A stretch of DNA of 64,000 bases from Papio anubis (taxonomy: Eukaryota; Chordata; Mammalia; Primates; Cercopithecidae), in the NCBI RefSeq assembly GCF_008728515.1, contig NC_044991.1:44534968-44598967 (forward strand), read 5' to 3'. A program made the position numbers and the translations under genes. The notes under the pieces were generated by a model that was not told where the DNA came from, did not search any database, and worked only from the letters and a program-made list of their open reading frames with translations. Of the stretch, positions 1-13,600 are shown one piece after another (position 1 is the first letter of the stretch; every line of letters starts with the position of its first letter).

Positions 1-663
1 GATCACTTTAGCCCTCCTCTGTATACCGTGGAGACAGAGTGGAGAGCTGCTTATTGATCTCCAGTACTAACTGCACAACTCTGACACGTTGGTAATAAGA
101 TCAGATATTAATAACACCCTCCTGATGGTGCTATTGTGAAGATTAGGTAAGAAAAAGTTTGCAAAACACTTATTGGAGAACTGGATACAATGTCTTTTAT
201 TCTATCTCCTTCTAATTCCTTATGGAGTTTATTTTATACCACCTATTACCTACTATCTTACTGCTATTTATATGTATTCTCTTTCTCAGGAACATTGTTA
301 GGGAGCAAATGTAGGAATCATGTTTCTGTTTATCTATGAATCACCTATAATACGTAACATACTATCCTATATATAGCAGGCTTCAATCAAGTGTTTGAAA
401 GGGTAAATGAAGATTGGGAGAGCTGGATGGATGAATGGATGCGTGATGCCATGAGGTTCAGCAGTGGCAGCATTTGTACTTATGTCCACAAAGAAGTTAG
501 CAACATTCCTACAGCAAACTTCCATGTCAAATAACTACCAGCAGTTCTTCCTTAAACATTCTCTTCTCTTTGAGAAGGAACATCTTTGCACATCAACCTG
601 ATCAAGACTTTTTAAAGAGCAGAAGGGTCGTATCCTAACAAGACACTTTAAAGAATGGCTTCA
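1..663. other. SEL1L2 intron, nothing recognised
   Basis: AT-rich single-copy-looking intron upstream of the first visible exon. I see no exon, RNA gene or clear repeat. Confidence 0.5.
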
Positions 664-833
664 CAGCTGGGCATTGTGGGGGTCGCCTGTAATCCCACTC
701 GGGAGGCTGAGGCAGGAGAATCACTTGAACCCAGAAGATGGAGGCTGCAATGAGCCAAGATCATGCCACTGCACTCCAGCCTGGGCGACAGAGTGAGACT
801 CCGTCTCAAAAACAAACAAACAAACAAACAAAA
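664..833 (+). mobile_element. Alu, internally shortened, (CAAA)n tail
   Basis: Alu start and right arm are recognisable, but most of the left arm is missing. The tail at about 806-833 has become a CAAA repeat. Confidence 0.85.
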
Positions 834-1570
834 AGAGCGGTTTCATATCACATTCTTGAGGCTGATTTCTTTCATTGCTCTATATGGTTTCCGAGGAGGG
901 GCTTTCCAGAAGGTCAAGATGAGGCCTAGGGAGTGTGGCAGCAAGGGACAAGGTCAGCCCTTACGTGTTCTAGACAGAGTGCTTCATTTAATGTAATGAC
1001 CTAGACAAAAATCAGAGGCTTTACTGGCGTCCTTCAATTTGAGTCAGAAGGAATTGTCTTAAAGCTTACTTCTGCATAAAGACCTGATCTCAGCAGCCGG
1101 GCAAGTGTGTCTGGTCTTACTATGCCTATAAACACTAGGACACTGTGTATCCAATTCTGCCAACCATAGTAAAACCTCTTATTAAGTACACAGTGTCAAC
1201 AGAGAAGCCTGCTTTTCAAAATAATGGACTATTTAGCTTCACAGCTGGGATTCATCTCTCCCTACAAAGCTACATTCCCGTCGTGGCTTTCCAAATGTAA
1301 GAAGCAAGTCCTCATGTTATAAAATGATATGAAAGAAAGAGATAAAGAGATGGAGACACTCTCCCACTCCTCAGGTTATGGTTGAAAAAGCACTTGGTCG
1401 GAATAGTGCCTTGAACAAAATGGGCATTTCACAGATTTTTTTTTAAGCTCAGTGGCAAGAACCATAGATATTTTTCGAATGCATATTGAATTAAATAAAG
1501 TGTGGCTCAAAAAGCTATTTTGAAGGATTTATTTTGTGACTAGCAATAACACTGTTCCTTTTCTCTCCAG

Positions 1571-1639
1571 AAAGCATTACACTACTTCTTAAAGGCAGCA
1601 AAGGCCGGGAGTGCAAATGCCATGGCATTTATAGGAAAG
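1571..1639 (+). CDS. SEL1L2: SEL1L2 exon A (local residues 1-23)
   Basis: A 69 nt exon in phase 0 at both ends, behind a pyrimidine-rich acceptor (ttctctccag) and before donor gtacat. It encodes KALHYFLKAAKAGS..., the end of one Sel1 repeat and the start of the next. It is the first SEL1L2 exon visible. I found no other exon in bases 1-1570. Confidence 0.9.
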
Positions 1640-4600
1640 GTACATGCTTCATCTTGATTCATAGTTTTCATTTATTAAAAACCTAAGAAATTAGCAGCGT
1701 GTGCCTGTTGTCCCAGCTACTTGGGAAGTCGAGGTGGGAAGATCACTTGAGCACAGGCGACCAGCCTGGGCAACACGGCAAGATCCTCATCTCAAAATAA
1801 TTAAAATTTAAATTTAAAAAATAAAAACATAACAAATGAATGATATCAGCTCATTGAACCCATTGTAGAGGGACAGCGCAGCAGGCCTCTCTGACGGAAG
1901 CAGCTGAATGGGCCGTTTGGCTGCAACCTGAGGGTGGTATTCTTGAGGTGACGGTTTGGGAAGAAGCCCCATATAACAGCAGCCTTTATCTGGGGCACCA
2001 AAAGCAACCTTAAAAGTGCACCTGGGCCAGGCGTGGTGGCTCCCGCCTGTAATCCCAGCACTTTGGGAGGTGGAGGCCGGTGGATTGCTTGAGGTCAGAA
2101 GTTCAAGACCAGCCTGGCCAACATGGTGAAACCCCGTCTCTACTAAAACTACAAAAATTAGCTGGGCGTGGTGGCGGGTGCCTGTAATCCCAGCTACTTG
2201 GGAGGCTGAGGCAGGAGAATCGCTTGAACCCGGTAGGCAGAGGGTGCAGTGAGCCGAGATCACACCACTGCTCTCCAGCCTGGGCAACAGAGGGAGACTC
2301 CGTCTCCAAAAATAAAAAATAAAATAAAAAAGTGCACCTGGCCCAGGGCTCCTCCTCTGAGCGTAGCTATGAGCCTATGACCACCCCACTCCCCAGTGTG
2401 TAAGAGGAAATCCAGGTTGGTTGAGTGCTGGAGACGGGTACAGGTCTGAGCCCAATCAGGCCCTTCTCTCCTCTACTGCTGGAGTGTGAATCAGCTCCAG
2501 ACTGACCAGAGCTACCCTTATGCCACCTCTGATGGGAGGCCTCCTATGACTGCAGAGTAGCCTGGTGGAGGGTTCCTCTGGAAATGCATGCTCTTCTCTC
2601 TCCTTCAAAGACTATTCACTCCCCTATGTGCCACCCTTGGCTCCCTGCGGCCGATTTGCATTAGTAACCATAGGGACAAATGTCCTGCTTCCTAAGTGCA
2701 ACACACAGTATATGTAGATGCAAAACAAAAGACAGAGAGAAAATACAAACAGGGTCCATTTATTTGCCCTCAGGCAGGGTCACTCCAGAAATCTGTAATA
2801 AATGGTACTCCTACTTTTTCTTGTTGTTTTAAATTGAGGTAACATGTAAATATGTAAATAACACAAAATTGACCACTCTAAAGTATACAATTCAGTGGCA
2901 TTTACTACTTTCAATGTGTTGTACCACTCTTACCTCTATTTCATTTTAAAATATTTGTATTACCCTCAAATTATTTTGTTTTTTTCTATCCTCTTTTCAT
3001 TTTTCTTCCTAGATGTATTTAGAGGGGAATGCTGCCGCACTGCAAAATAATGCTACTGCCTTCAAGTACTTTTCCATGGCAGCCAGTAAGGTATGTCCTT
3101 AATGCGCTGCTGTAAACACATACACACAAATTGCTTTTATTACATGCAGACTGGTGCCAAAGAATGGACTTCAAAGTCCCAAGACCAGATAATGGGCCAG
3201 TAAGGAGTTTTGTGTCCTGGAGAAGTATAATATTGGTGATGAGAGTATGCAATGACAGTAAGGGAAGCTACGACTTGTCTTCTTGGAAAATGAAAAATGG
3301 CAGTGGCTTGTGCTGCCCTAGCAGAGGCCAGGAGGAAGCCAGACAGAAGTTCAGCTTTCCCCTCTCCCTTATGCAATAGATGAGGCCATCTAGCTTAGGA
3401 ACAGGAAACAAAAGAGATGAGGACAGAGGAAGGGAAAATCCCTCTGTCGGCCAGAGCTCCCTCTGGCCGAGGTGGGAGCTTATCACGGAGGAGGCCAGGG
3501 CAAGGAGACTGAGAATAGGGATCTGGAGACAGAATCCTTGGCTTGAATGCCAGCCTTGAAACTGACTAGATGTGTGAACATGAGCAAGTTACTTAACCTC
3601 TCTGTGCCTCAATTTCCCCATCTGTAAAATGGGAATTCAAGAATATTTGCCTACCAGGCACAGTGGCTCGCGCTTGTAATCCCAACACTTTGGGAGGCTG
3701 AAACAGGCAGATTGCTTGAGCTCAGGAGTTTGGGACCAGCCTGGGCAACGTGGTGAAAACCCATCTCTACAAAAAGTACAAAAATTAGCCCGGCGTGCTG
3801 GCACACACCTGTAGTCCCAGCTGCTCAAGAGGCTGTGCCTCATATTGTGAAGTACTTAAAGCAGTGCCTGACAGATAGTAAGCACGCTATTATCTTTTGC
3901 AGTGTGAGGCCAGTAAGGTAGAGTGAACTTTGGAGCACATTCCAGACAGAATGAATTAGCTGTATGAGGGACGAGTGAAATGGTATAATATGCCTCCTGC
4001 ATTGAAGTCTCTGCCTTTGTTCCTGGGCTCCGTGAGGCTGGTATCTGTCAGATAAGACCTAGTAGACTCCTCTGAATCCCTTTCATGCATAAAAGATGGC
4101 CTCGTCCCAACACCCATCGGCCTGCTCTTGGCAAATGGCCTTGGTAAACTTTCTATCCCTGCACAGTAGGAAGCATTTTGTTGTCTTACAGTTGCATACT
4201 GGAACACTGGCAGTAAAGATGTGCTCAAATCAGGAATCATTTCAACCGTTCCCAGTTTTTAAAAACCCACACACTGCTCTAGGAGCCTATTTATAAGTGA
4301 CTAGCACCTCGGAGCTGCTGCTATTGTGGTGTAAATTACTGAGAAGGCTAGTACTCGGCTTCTCTCCCTTGTAATTTATATGAAATTGTTGCTCAGCAAG
4401 GCAGTTATCTGAAGTACCATTAGATTAGGATGACAAGGAAAAGCAGACTGAAAAGGAGTAACAACAAAAATCTCTTATAATCTGGCAAATAACACTGATT
4501 TGTCAGCCCACAAGAATAATGCCAGGGAGATGGGAGTGTAAATTAACTCAGCTTCCAAGCTATTCAGGGTTGTGGAACCAACCAGCAGTGATCTGGGTCT

Positions 4601-7600
4601 CTGGTGCGCTGAACCCGAGCTGCTTTCCTTTACAAAGGAAATCTGAACTTACAATTGAGGTAATTATTCTAAATGGCATTGGGTAGAGATGGCCACATAC
4701 TTCTTGATCAGTGCCTGGACAATTTATGAGATTTCTCACTCTTACTACTTTTTTAAAAACTGCTTTGTAAATTTGTTTTTAAATGATATCAATACCATGA
4801 CACAGAGCTACAGATTTTACAACTTCTTTTGTCTTATTTACTTAGAAACAAGCACAGTGACTGAATGTGACATTGTGCCCATGTTGGACCACGTTCCTCC
4901 AGTTCTCTCTTGCGCCCCTGAACACATCAGGCCCATCCCCATCTCCATACTTTTGTCATCTGCCTCCTCTTCCCGGAGTCTCTTATTCTAAGTCCTACTT
5001 ATCCCCCGGAGCACAGCCCAGTCCTCCCTCCATCCACAGAGCTGCCCCTGCCCTTACTGGCTCCCATGATCTCTTTCCTCTTCTGAACTTACCCTGCATT
5101 CACTCCTGCTGCTGGGATTTAACTGGTTCCTACCTGTTGCTTCTCCCCTCCTGTCCAAAAGCCATGTGCCCTCAACTAGAGGAGGGCAAAGGTCCTGCCA
5201 AGGGGTTATTAAATAAAGGGGTCTAGAGCAGGGGTTTATTAAATATTTGCCAAAGAAAGGCCTATTTGCTCCCTGACTTCATGTCAGTTAACCTAAGCAA
5301 CAGCATTACACCCTAAAACAGCAGGTGTATACTGGAGGGGTTGGCTATACATATGGTTTTTCTGGGCCAGAAAGTGTTTTAAAAATCAGTAAACTGGCCG
5401 GGCATGGTGGCTCACACCTGTAATCCCAACACTTTGGGAGGCCGAGGTGGGCGGATCACCAGATCAAGAGATTGAGACCATCCTGGCCAACGTGGTGAAA
5501 CCCTGTCTCTACTAAAAATACAAAAATTAGCTGGGTGTGGTGGCATGTGCCTGTAGTCCCAGCTACTCAGGAGGCTGAGGCAGGAGAATCACTTAAACCT
5601 GGGAGGCAGTGGTTGCAGTGAGCTGAGATCCTGTCACTGCACTCCACCCTGGCAACAGAGCAAGACTCTGTCTCAAAAAATAAATAAATAAGATAAATAA
5701 ATCAGTAAACTTGACATCCAAATCTAAACATCCAGCTTTTCTTGAAAATGGCAAAAGCTAGCCAGGCATGGTGGCTGACACCTCTAAATCCCAGCACTTT
5801 GGAAGGCTGAGGCTGGTGGATCACTTGAGGTCAGGAGTTCGAGACCAGCCTGGTCAACATGGTGAAACCCTATGTCTACAGAAAGTACAGAATTAGCCGG
5901 GCATGGGGGCGAATGCCTGTAATTCCAGCTACTTGGGAGGCTGAGGCATGAAACTCACTTAAACCCAGGAGGCAAAGGTTGCAGTGAGTTGAGATCATTC
6001 CACAGCACTCCAGCATGGGTGATAGAGCAAGAGTCTGTCTTTTAAAAAAAAGAAAGAAAAGAAAAGAAAAGAAAATGACAAACGCTAATGAAACAGGACT
6101 GCCATTTTCAGCTGGAGCAGAGGAGCTGAGAGCTGCTGCTGCCTTCACGCGGGGCAGGGACTCTATGTGTCTCCATCTGCACCATTGTCTCCACCACCCG
6201 GCATATTTTATTTCTTATATCAACGGCATGGTTCCTGCAGGTATCTGCACTGGCCACTCCTCACCTGACAAGTTCTAAATAGGTATGCTGGGCCTTAAAC
6301 AGTGATGTGTAATTCACTGAGCCCCTGGGGTCCCAGGGATTCCCTTAGAGGAGAAAGTAATTTGTCCCTGCTATTTTAACCTTTCTCCTTTCTCTCTCCC
6401 TTCTTCCTTCCCTCCTTTCATTTCTGTTTCCTTCCCTTCTGTATTAGTCCGTTCTCACATTGCTAATAAAGACATACCTGAGACTGGGTAATTTATAAAG
6501 GAAAGAGGTTTAATTGGCTTACATTTCAGCATTGCTGGGGAGGCCTCAGAAAACATACAATCATGGCAGAAGGGAAAGCAACTACGTACTTCTTCACATG
6601 GCAGCAGCAAGGAGAAGTGCTAAGCAAAAGAGGGAAAAGCCCCTTATAAAGCCATCAGATCGCATGAGAACTCACTCACTATCACAAGAACAGCAGCACG
6701 GGGGTAACCGCCCCCAGGATTCAATTACCTCCCACCAGTTCTCTCCCATGATGCATGGGGATTATAGGAACTACAATTCAAGATGACATCTAAACGAGGC
6801 TAATTAGAAGAAGACAGACTCACTAGACTTTGCCACATTCATCACACTGAGCCGTACTACTTCCAGAGCAGAGCAACCCAAGACTCCCAGAACCACAAGA
6901 GATGTGACCAGGAGAGAAGAGGGAAGAAGAGAGCAGAATTATACCATCTGTTTTAAATACGGATGTACTGTCCTTAAGAACTCTTACAATAGCAGATCCT
7001 CTCATACGATAGGCTCAAAATTTGGAGTCTTGAAACCGTTTTTGAAATATGCCTTCTCTATTTATGTGCTATTCCTGTGTTACTGAGGGTTACTCCGGCT
7101 GCATCTACAATAACTAAATATAGGTGGTAAGAAGAAATTTGGAGAGCTTTCTATTAGAACACAAGTTCCTGCAGAAATACTAGAAACCTGTAAAACATAC
7201 CTACAGATCTCCTGAATGAAAATCAGTTGGTCGGCAGGGCGCGGTGGCTCACACCTGTAATCCCAGCACTTTGGGAGGCCAAGATGGGCAGATCATTTGA
7301 GGCTAAGAGTTTGAGACCCACCTGGCCAACATGATGAAACCCCGTCTCTATTAAAAATACAAAAAATTAGCTGGGTGGGATGGCGTGCACCTGTAATCCC
7401 AGTTACTCAGGAGGCTGAGGCAGGAGAATAGTTTGAACCTGCGAGGCACAGGTTGCAGTGAGCCGAGATCACCTCACTGCACTCCAGTCTGGGCAACAGA
7501 GTGAGACTCCATCTCAAAAAAAAAAAAAAAAAAAAGAAAGTCAGGTGGTCAATCATGGTTTCTTACTGTAGTCACTAGAGGGTGAAATGCATGATAGGAG

Positions 7601-10600
7601 ATGGAAAGAGTTTTCTCCTTGAGAAAGTCACTTTCAAAGTTCACTCTTCATCCAAAATTGATATGCTAAATATCTATATATTTGAACATGTGCTGAATAC
7701 TAAATGTGTGAAACACTCCCTTCCTTATTCAGAATATTAATCGGAAAATAAATGGTAATTAATTTAGCATCAAGTGGAAAAGGAAACATCAGGGATGTTA
7801 TAAGCAATAAATTTGAATAAAGAAATATACCAACAATGCTTTACTATCTGTAGTGGCTGGACTGAAATCCACAGAGTCTCTAACATGTGATTTGGCCATT
7901 TATGTCAACCTCCTTAGACCTGAGTAGGTAACAAGTGTCTGGATAGACTTCTCCCTTCTGGAAAACTCCTACACATCCTTTAAGACCTAGCTCAAATGTC
8001 ACCACCCCCACTCCTGACAATTCGATCTTCTTCAGTTCCTAGTCTCAATCAGGCACTAGAGTGTCCCTCTTCTAGGTGTCTGCAACACTCTCAATCTACT
8101 TCTTTTTTTCTTTCTTTCTTTTTTTTTTCCAGGCAGAGTTTTGCTCTTTCGCCCAGGCTGGAGTGAAGTGGCGCAATCTTGGCTCACTGTAACCTCTGCC
8201 CCATAGGTTCAAGCGATTCTCCTGCCTCAGCTTCCCGAGTAGCTGGGATTACAGGCGTCTGCCACCACGACCGACTAATTTTTACATTTTTAGTGGAAAC
8301 GGGATTTCGCCATGTTGGCCAGGCTGGTCTCAAACTCCTGACTTCAGGTGATCCCCTCACCTCAGCCTCCGAAAGTGCTGGGATTACAGGCGTGAGCCAC
8401 CACACCCGGCCTCAATCTATTTCAACTTTAGGACTTACCACATTTGACAGAACTCTTAAGAGGTCTGACCTGCCCCTCCCCTTTGATATGGCTCAGAGCC
8501 CACTAGTGTGTGAACTCTCCAAGGCAGGGATTATAGCTTCTTCATCTTTTACCTTTCACCTCCTACCTCTGCCCAGTGCCTACTATAGAATCATACACAA
8601 AGCAAGTCCTAAATAAGTGTTGAATACAAGAATGGAGGAGAGATTTGACTTTTGTTTCCCTCTTCCCTTTTCTAGCCAGAAGGGTTTATGAAAGTATAAA
8701 AGGAGAAACTAGAGTGGGTCAGAATAACCGGTCAACTGCCTTGATTAATCTCTTACTGGGTGCATGTCAAATAATTTGAATAATTTTGCAGTAATTTTCT
8801 TTATCATGAATTCTTCTGGGACTTTACTTGCCTTTTTAAAACTCTTCTAGGGCAATGCAATTGGCCTTCATGGGCTTGGTCTTCTTTACTTTTATGGAAA
8901 AGGAGTTCCCGTGGTAAGTTGAATTATTTTATTATCTTTTCATTTGTAGCAATTTATAGGGTAAAATTCATGGTCATTCATTAGTTTAAAGGAATTCATC
9001 TCTATTATCTGGTTTGCCAAACTGTTATATCAGATAATAGAGAATAAAATAATCCAGTGAAATATCTGCCAAAGAGACACTGAAGAACAAGCTTGTGACA
9101 AGAATAGTAATTCTAATTATATCTTAGAATCATAGATTCTAAGTAACCTTAGAAATCATCTCTCCTCTGAGGACTTTATTGATGGAGAAATTTATCTTCT
9201 TAGTCTTTTAGGTGACCTTCCCCCAATATCTAACAAAATGTACTGTCAAGGTAGAAAAAGACATAATTATGATGAAAATGAGACATTAGTTCCTAATAGA
9301 GTCTAATATAATAATGAAATAAAATATATAATGTTTCTGATACTATTTTAATTAGCCTAAATCACATAGGGCACTGTCTATAGTCTTTTTAAAAAGTGGA
9401 AGGCAATTGTTTCCATGGAGTTTTACTTGTGCCTTTGAGTAATAGAGTGTAATTATCTGCAGAATTATGCCGAAGCACTTAAATACTTTCAGAAAGCTGC
9501 GGAGAAAGGGTGGCCCGATGCACAGTTCCAGTTAGGCTTCATGTACTACTGTAAGTGCCATAAATACGGCTGCTTTATTTAGAATGACATATGCACTATT
9601 AAGTCTGCTCTTTTTATAACAAACATCAAACGGTTGGTGTGAGTGGTTTAGACAGAACATTTAGGCAACAAATTAAATAAGAATTTGAAAAAGACTAAAG
9701 AAAAGTACACCAGTTGGGAGAGGGGACAAGGAGGTGCAGAGTCAGGAAGCTCACCTTTGACAAGGTTAAGTTGGAGGTGCTAGCGATATCCCATGCACAT
9801 CCCCAGAGGCAAGTATGAAACTCACAAGAAAGGTCAAACTTACAGAGAAGGTTCGAGAGGCATCAGCACACAGCTGTTAGTTAACAGTAGTTGAGGTTGC
9901 AAAAGGAAAGGAGCAAGAGGGTGAGAGGAAAGAGCAGTGGACCATGGTAGATAACTAGTGATCCTCCATTCTGTATTGAAGGGTAGGCAGGGGAAGTACA
10001 TCACTGAGAAGAATGGAAAGGCAAGTTCAGTGGAATAGGGAAAGAAAAAAAATATATATATATATATATATATAGGAATAGGGGGGAAAAAAAAAATATA
10101 TATATATATCTTAATGGCGCCAAGGGAAGAACTTTCAAGGAAGAGTAAATGAATGAGCACCCCTGTGAAACGCAGTGAGAAACCTGGTTTAAAAAACAAG
10201 AGGCCAGGCATGGTGGCTCACGCCTGTAATCCTAGCACTTTGGGAGGCCGAGGCAGGCGGATCATGAGGTCAGGAGTTCGAGACCAGCCTGGCCAATATG
10301 GTGAAACCCCGTCTCTACTAAAAATACAAAAGTTAGCCTGGTGTGGTGAGGGGCGCCTGTAGTCCCAGCTACTCGGGAGGCTGAGGCAGAAGAATCGCTT
10401 GAACCCAAGAGGTGGAGGTTGCAGTGAGCCAAGATCACACCTCTACACTCCAATATGGGCAACAGAGCAAGACTCCATCTCAAAAAAAGAGAAAAAAAAA
10501 AAAAAAAACAAGTAAGAAAGAATGAGATATCTATAAGACTTGGCAATACAGAGAATGTGGGTGAGGTCATTGGACTGCTTGGGGTGGAAGCCGGATGACA

Positions 10601-13600
10601 ATGGCATGAATTTGAGATCAGGATGTTGAGAAATAAAAGTATTCTTACAAGCAGCATGCCCTTAAAGGGAAAGAGAGAGAAGGAACTCAGCATCAGGGGG
10701 ACTAAGGACCCAGAGGGTGTTACTTTTAAGATGGCAAGAGACCTGAGCATAATTGTAACTGATGGAAAGAGACTCTGAAAAACGTTGGTGGTATTAGCAC
10801 CTGATTGGGTGCAGAGCAGTAGAAGCCTCTTTAACCTTGATAGATAGGCAGGATTGCTCAGCCTCAAAGACTGGAGGGAGGGTGGAAAGGATGATGCGAA
10901 TCTAAGTATGGGGGAATGGGATGGGGAGAGAAGCGAGTGAGGAAAGACGATGTGAAGTTTTCTTCAATGATCTCGTAGGTACGAAGTTGACTTCTGTGAG
11001 CCAAAGTAGAGTGGTTGGCTAGGAGGTCTCAGAAAGCCATGAAAGTTTGTAATAATCTCTATGGGGAGTGAGAGAGGAAGTGGCCAAGATAAACAGCAGG
11101 ACATCTGAACACACCTGAGTATCCCCACCAAGTCCTTCATGTCAGAGGCAGAGCCAGGGCAGCAGCAGACTGCATCATCAAGGAGGTCACATCCAGTCAA
11201 GGGGTCACTGGCATTTTCCACAGTGGCCCAGCAGGAGCACCTGTTTTGTACTATCTTGGGGGGTTGAGGTTGCCTAAGATGGCCTTGTTCTTTTAGTTCA
11301 TTCCAAGTTCTTGGCTCGGGATCTACCAGATTTCCCAAGTTTCTAGAATAAGAAAAATAGTCATGGCTAATGTATATTAAGTCTTTGTATATTTTAACTC
11401 ATTTGACCCTCTCAACACGTCTGCGGGGTATCCCACAGTGGACAGATGAGCAAACTAAGCCAATGTTGTGGCTGGACATCTTGCCCGGGATCACACAGTT
11501 GTGGAGCTGGAATTCAAACTGAAGCTATTTGCCTCCAGAGCTTTTGCTCTTAATCGCTACGTGGCACTGCTTCTAAAGGCTCCAGTGTCAGAGCTGGAAG
11601 ATAACTTAAAGACCATCTAAGGAAAGCCTTCACCTTTGCAAATAAAGTGCCCAACTCACAAAAGAACTAATGAGAGAGCCAGGACAAGAATTTTGGCTGC
11701 TGGGAGTCTGCTGGTTCTCTGATCTAGCTTCAAATGCCTATTTCTGCTCTAAGCAGGAGTTTGGTGAGAGTTCGGCTTCTTGGAGCTGGGATTTACCTGC
11801 TGCATACGCCACAGTTGTGGCTGGGAGAAGCTATATGGGTGCCCTGATAAGGAAGGATGACAAAGATGGCGAGATGCATCATGGTGGGGCTTTGGGTCCT
11901 CAGAGACCATCACTTGGTTTCCTTTGCATTAACTTTAGTTATGCCATAGTGGGGAGATACTTTCATAAGACTAAGTAGTCCTTCTTTCTCGATTTTTTTT
12001 TCAGAACGGCTCAAGAATATAAATTTCCATATTCTTACTTAGAACCAAACTCAGTGTTCACCCCCACCTTCACAAATAGTGGATTTAGAGTAGCTTGACT
12101 TTTGGTTGGTTTTTCCCATTGTATTTAAATAGCAGGCATCACAATGACTATTATATCCAGTGATTATAATATAAAAAATAAAGTCAATAAGGGATGGCTT
12201 AAAACGATTTTAATTTTCAGCTGGCTCTGGAATATGGAAGGATTATAAACTTGCCTTCAAATATTTTTACTTGGCATCTCAGAGTGGGCAGCCCCTCGCC
12301 ATTTATTATCTGGCCGAGATGTATGCAACAGGAACAGGAGTAGTAAGATCATGCAGAACTGCTGTGGAGGTAAATACAATATGAGGCTGTTTTTAAAGCA
12401 CTTGTCATATATGACACAGAGGAGGTGATACTGTTCTTAAATTGTTGGTGTCTTTGATTTTATAAATATTACCTCTTTTCTTCCAGTTGACAATGTGAAT
12501 ACTGACATTTGTCAGAGGGGAAAAGCAGTGATGTAACTCGGGGTGGGGGAGACAGAGAAAAGATCTCTCCTCTCTCTGACATTTGGCTTTTCGTCAAGTT
12601 CAGAGCTCACCTCAATATGCAGTTAAGGAGCTCTGTTTCAGCATTCAATCAAATCACCAGGGCAATTTGGCACTTCTAGTGGGATAGGGAGTTGCTACTT
12701 GGGAAACGAAAGGCTAGATTTAGCCTAGAAAATGTAGCCCACTTCTTCCCAGAAAGCAGCATCCTTTGGTTTTTGATGATTTGGATGACAATTGAGAAAG
12801 TGAATTCTCTCAGTCTGAGCCAATGATGCGCTTTCCAAAAGAATGCTTTTAGGACCTTAATGTCCTTCATTGATTTATTAAACACGTCTGCTGCACCAGC
12901 ATAAATACTCTATGTTGCAATCTGGCCCCTCTGAAGCTCATTTCAAAAGCTGCCAGCTAATGATCTATCTTTAGATTTGCTCCTTTGCCAACTTCCTAAT
13001 GAATTATGTATGGCTAACCTCTTTTGGTTACATAAGGGCTATTCAGCTAAGTTGACATTTGTCCCCCTAGGGCTCTGCACACCTTCCTCACAGTTATGTC
13101 ACCTACACCCTCCGGCACTGTCTTCCCTTCGTTCTCTCCTTTTCACATCAGCTGTGGCCTTATAACTTGCCCTTGCAGAGCCGCAGTGCTCAGAAAGTCC
13201 CTTTAAAACACACACACACACACACACTAGTGATACATTCTTATTCTTCCACATAGCCTCCAAGTCAGGAAAGTTTATTATACAAATTTAAAATAAGGCT
13301 GAGGACGTTTCCCTCAAGACAAAAACAAAACAAACAAACCCAAACACTTCTGATCTTTGTGCCTATAAAAGGTATTAACTCTTTACCCTAAATAATTTGC
13401 AAAATATAGACCTAAAATCCTTCCCTGACCAGCCCGTAGGAGCTGAAGACTGATTTCATTTCTCATTTGCCTGGGGTGAAGCATACTAGCTAACTAGTCT
13501 CCTTGATTTCTCTTCCCATATACAGCTTTATAAAGGTGTCTGTGAACTAGGCCACTGGGCTGAGAAATTCCTGACAGCTTACTTTGCCTATAAGGATGGT

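Noticed and set aside
1814..2287. 157-codon - strand open frame (and many like it)
   Set aside because: It is the antisense reading of an Alu. The same HCNLCLPGSSDSPASAS-type text recurs in every Alu of the window.
10262..10867. 201-codon - strand frame
   Set aside because: Half is antisense Alu and the rest is old repeat.
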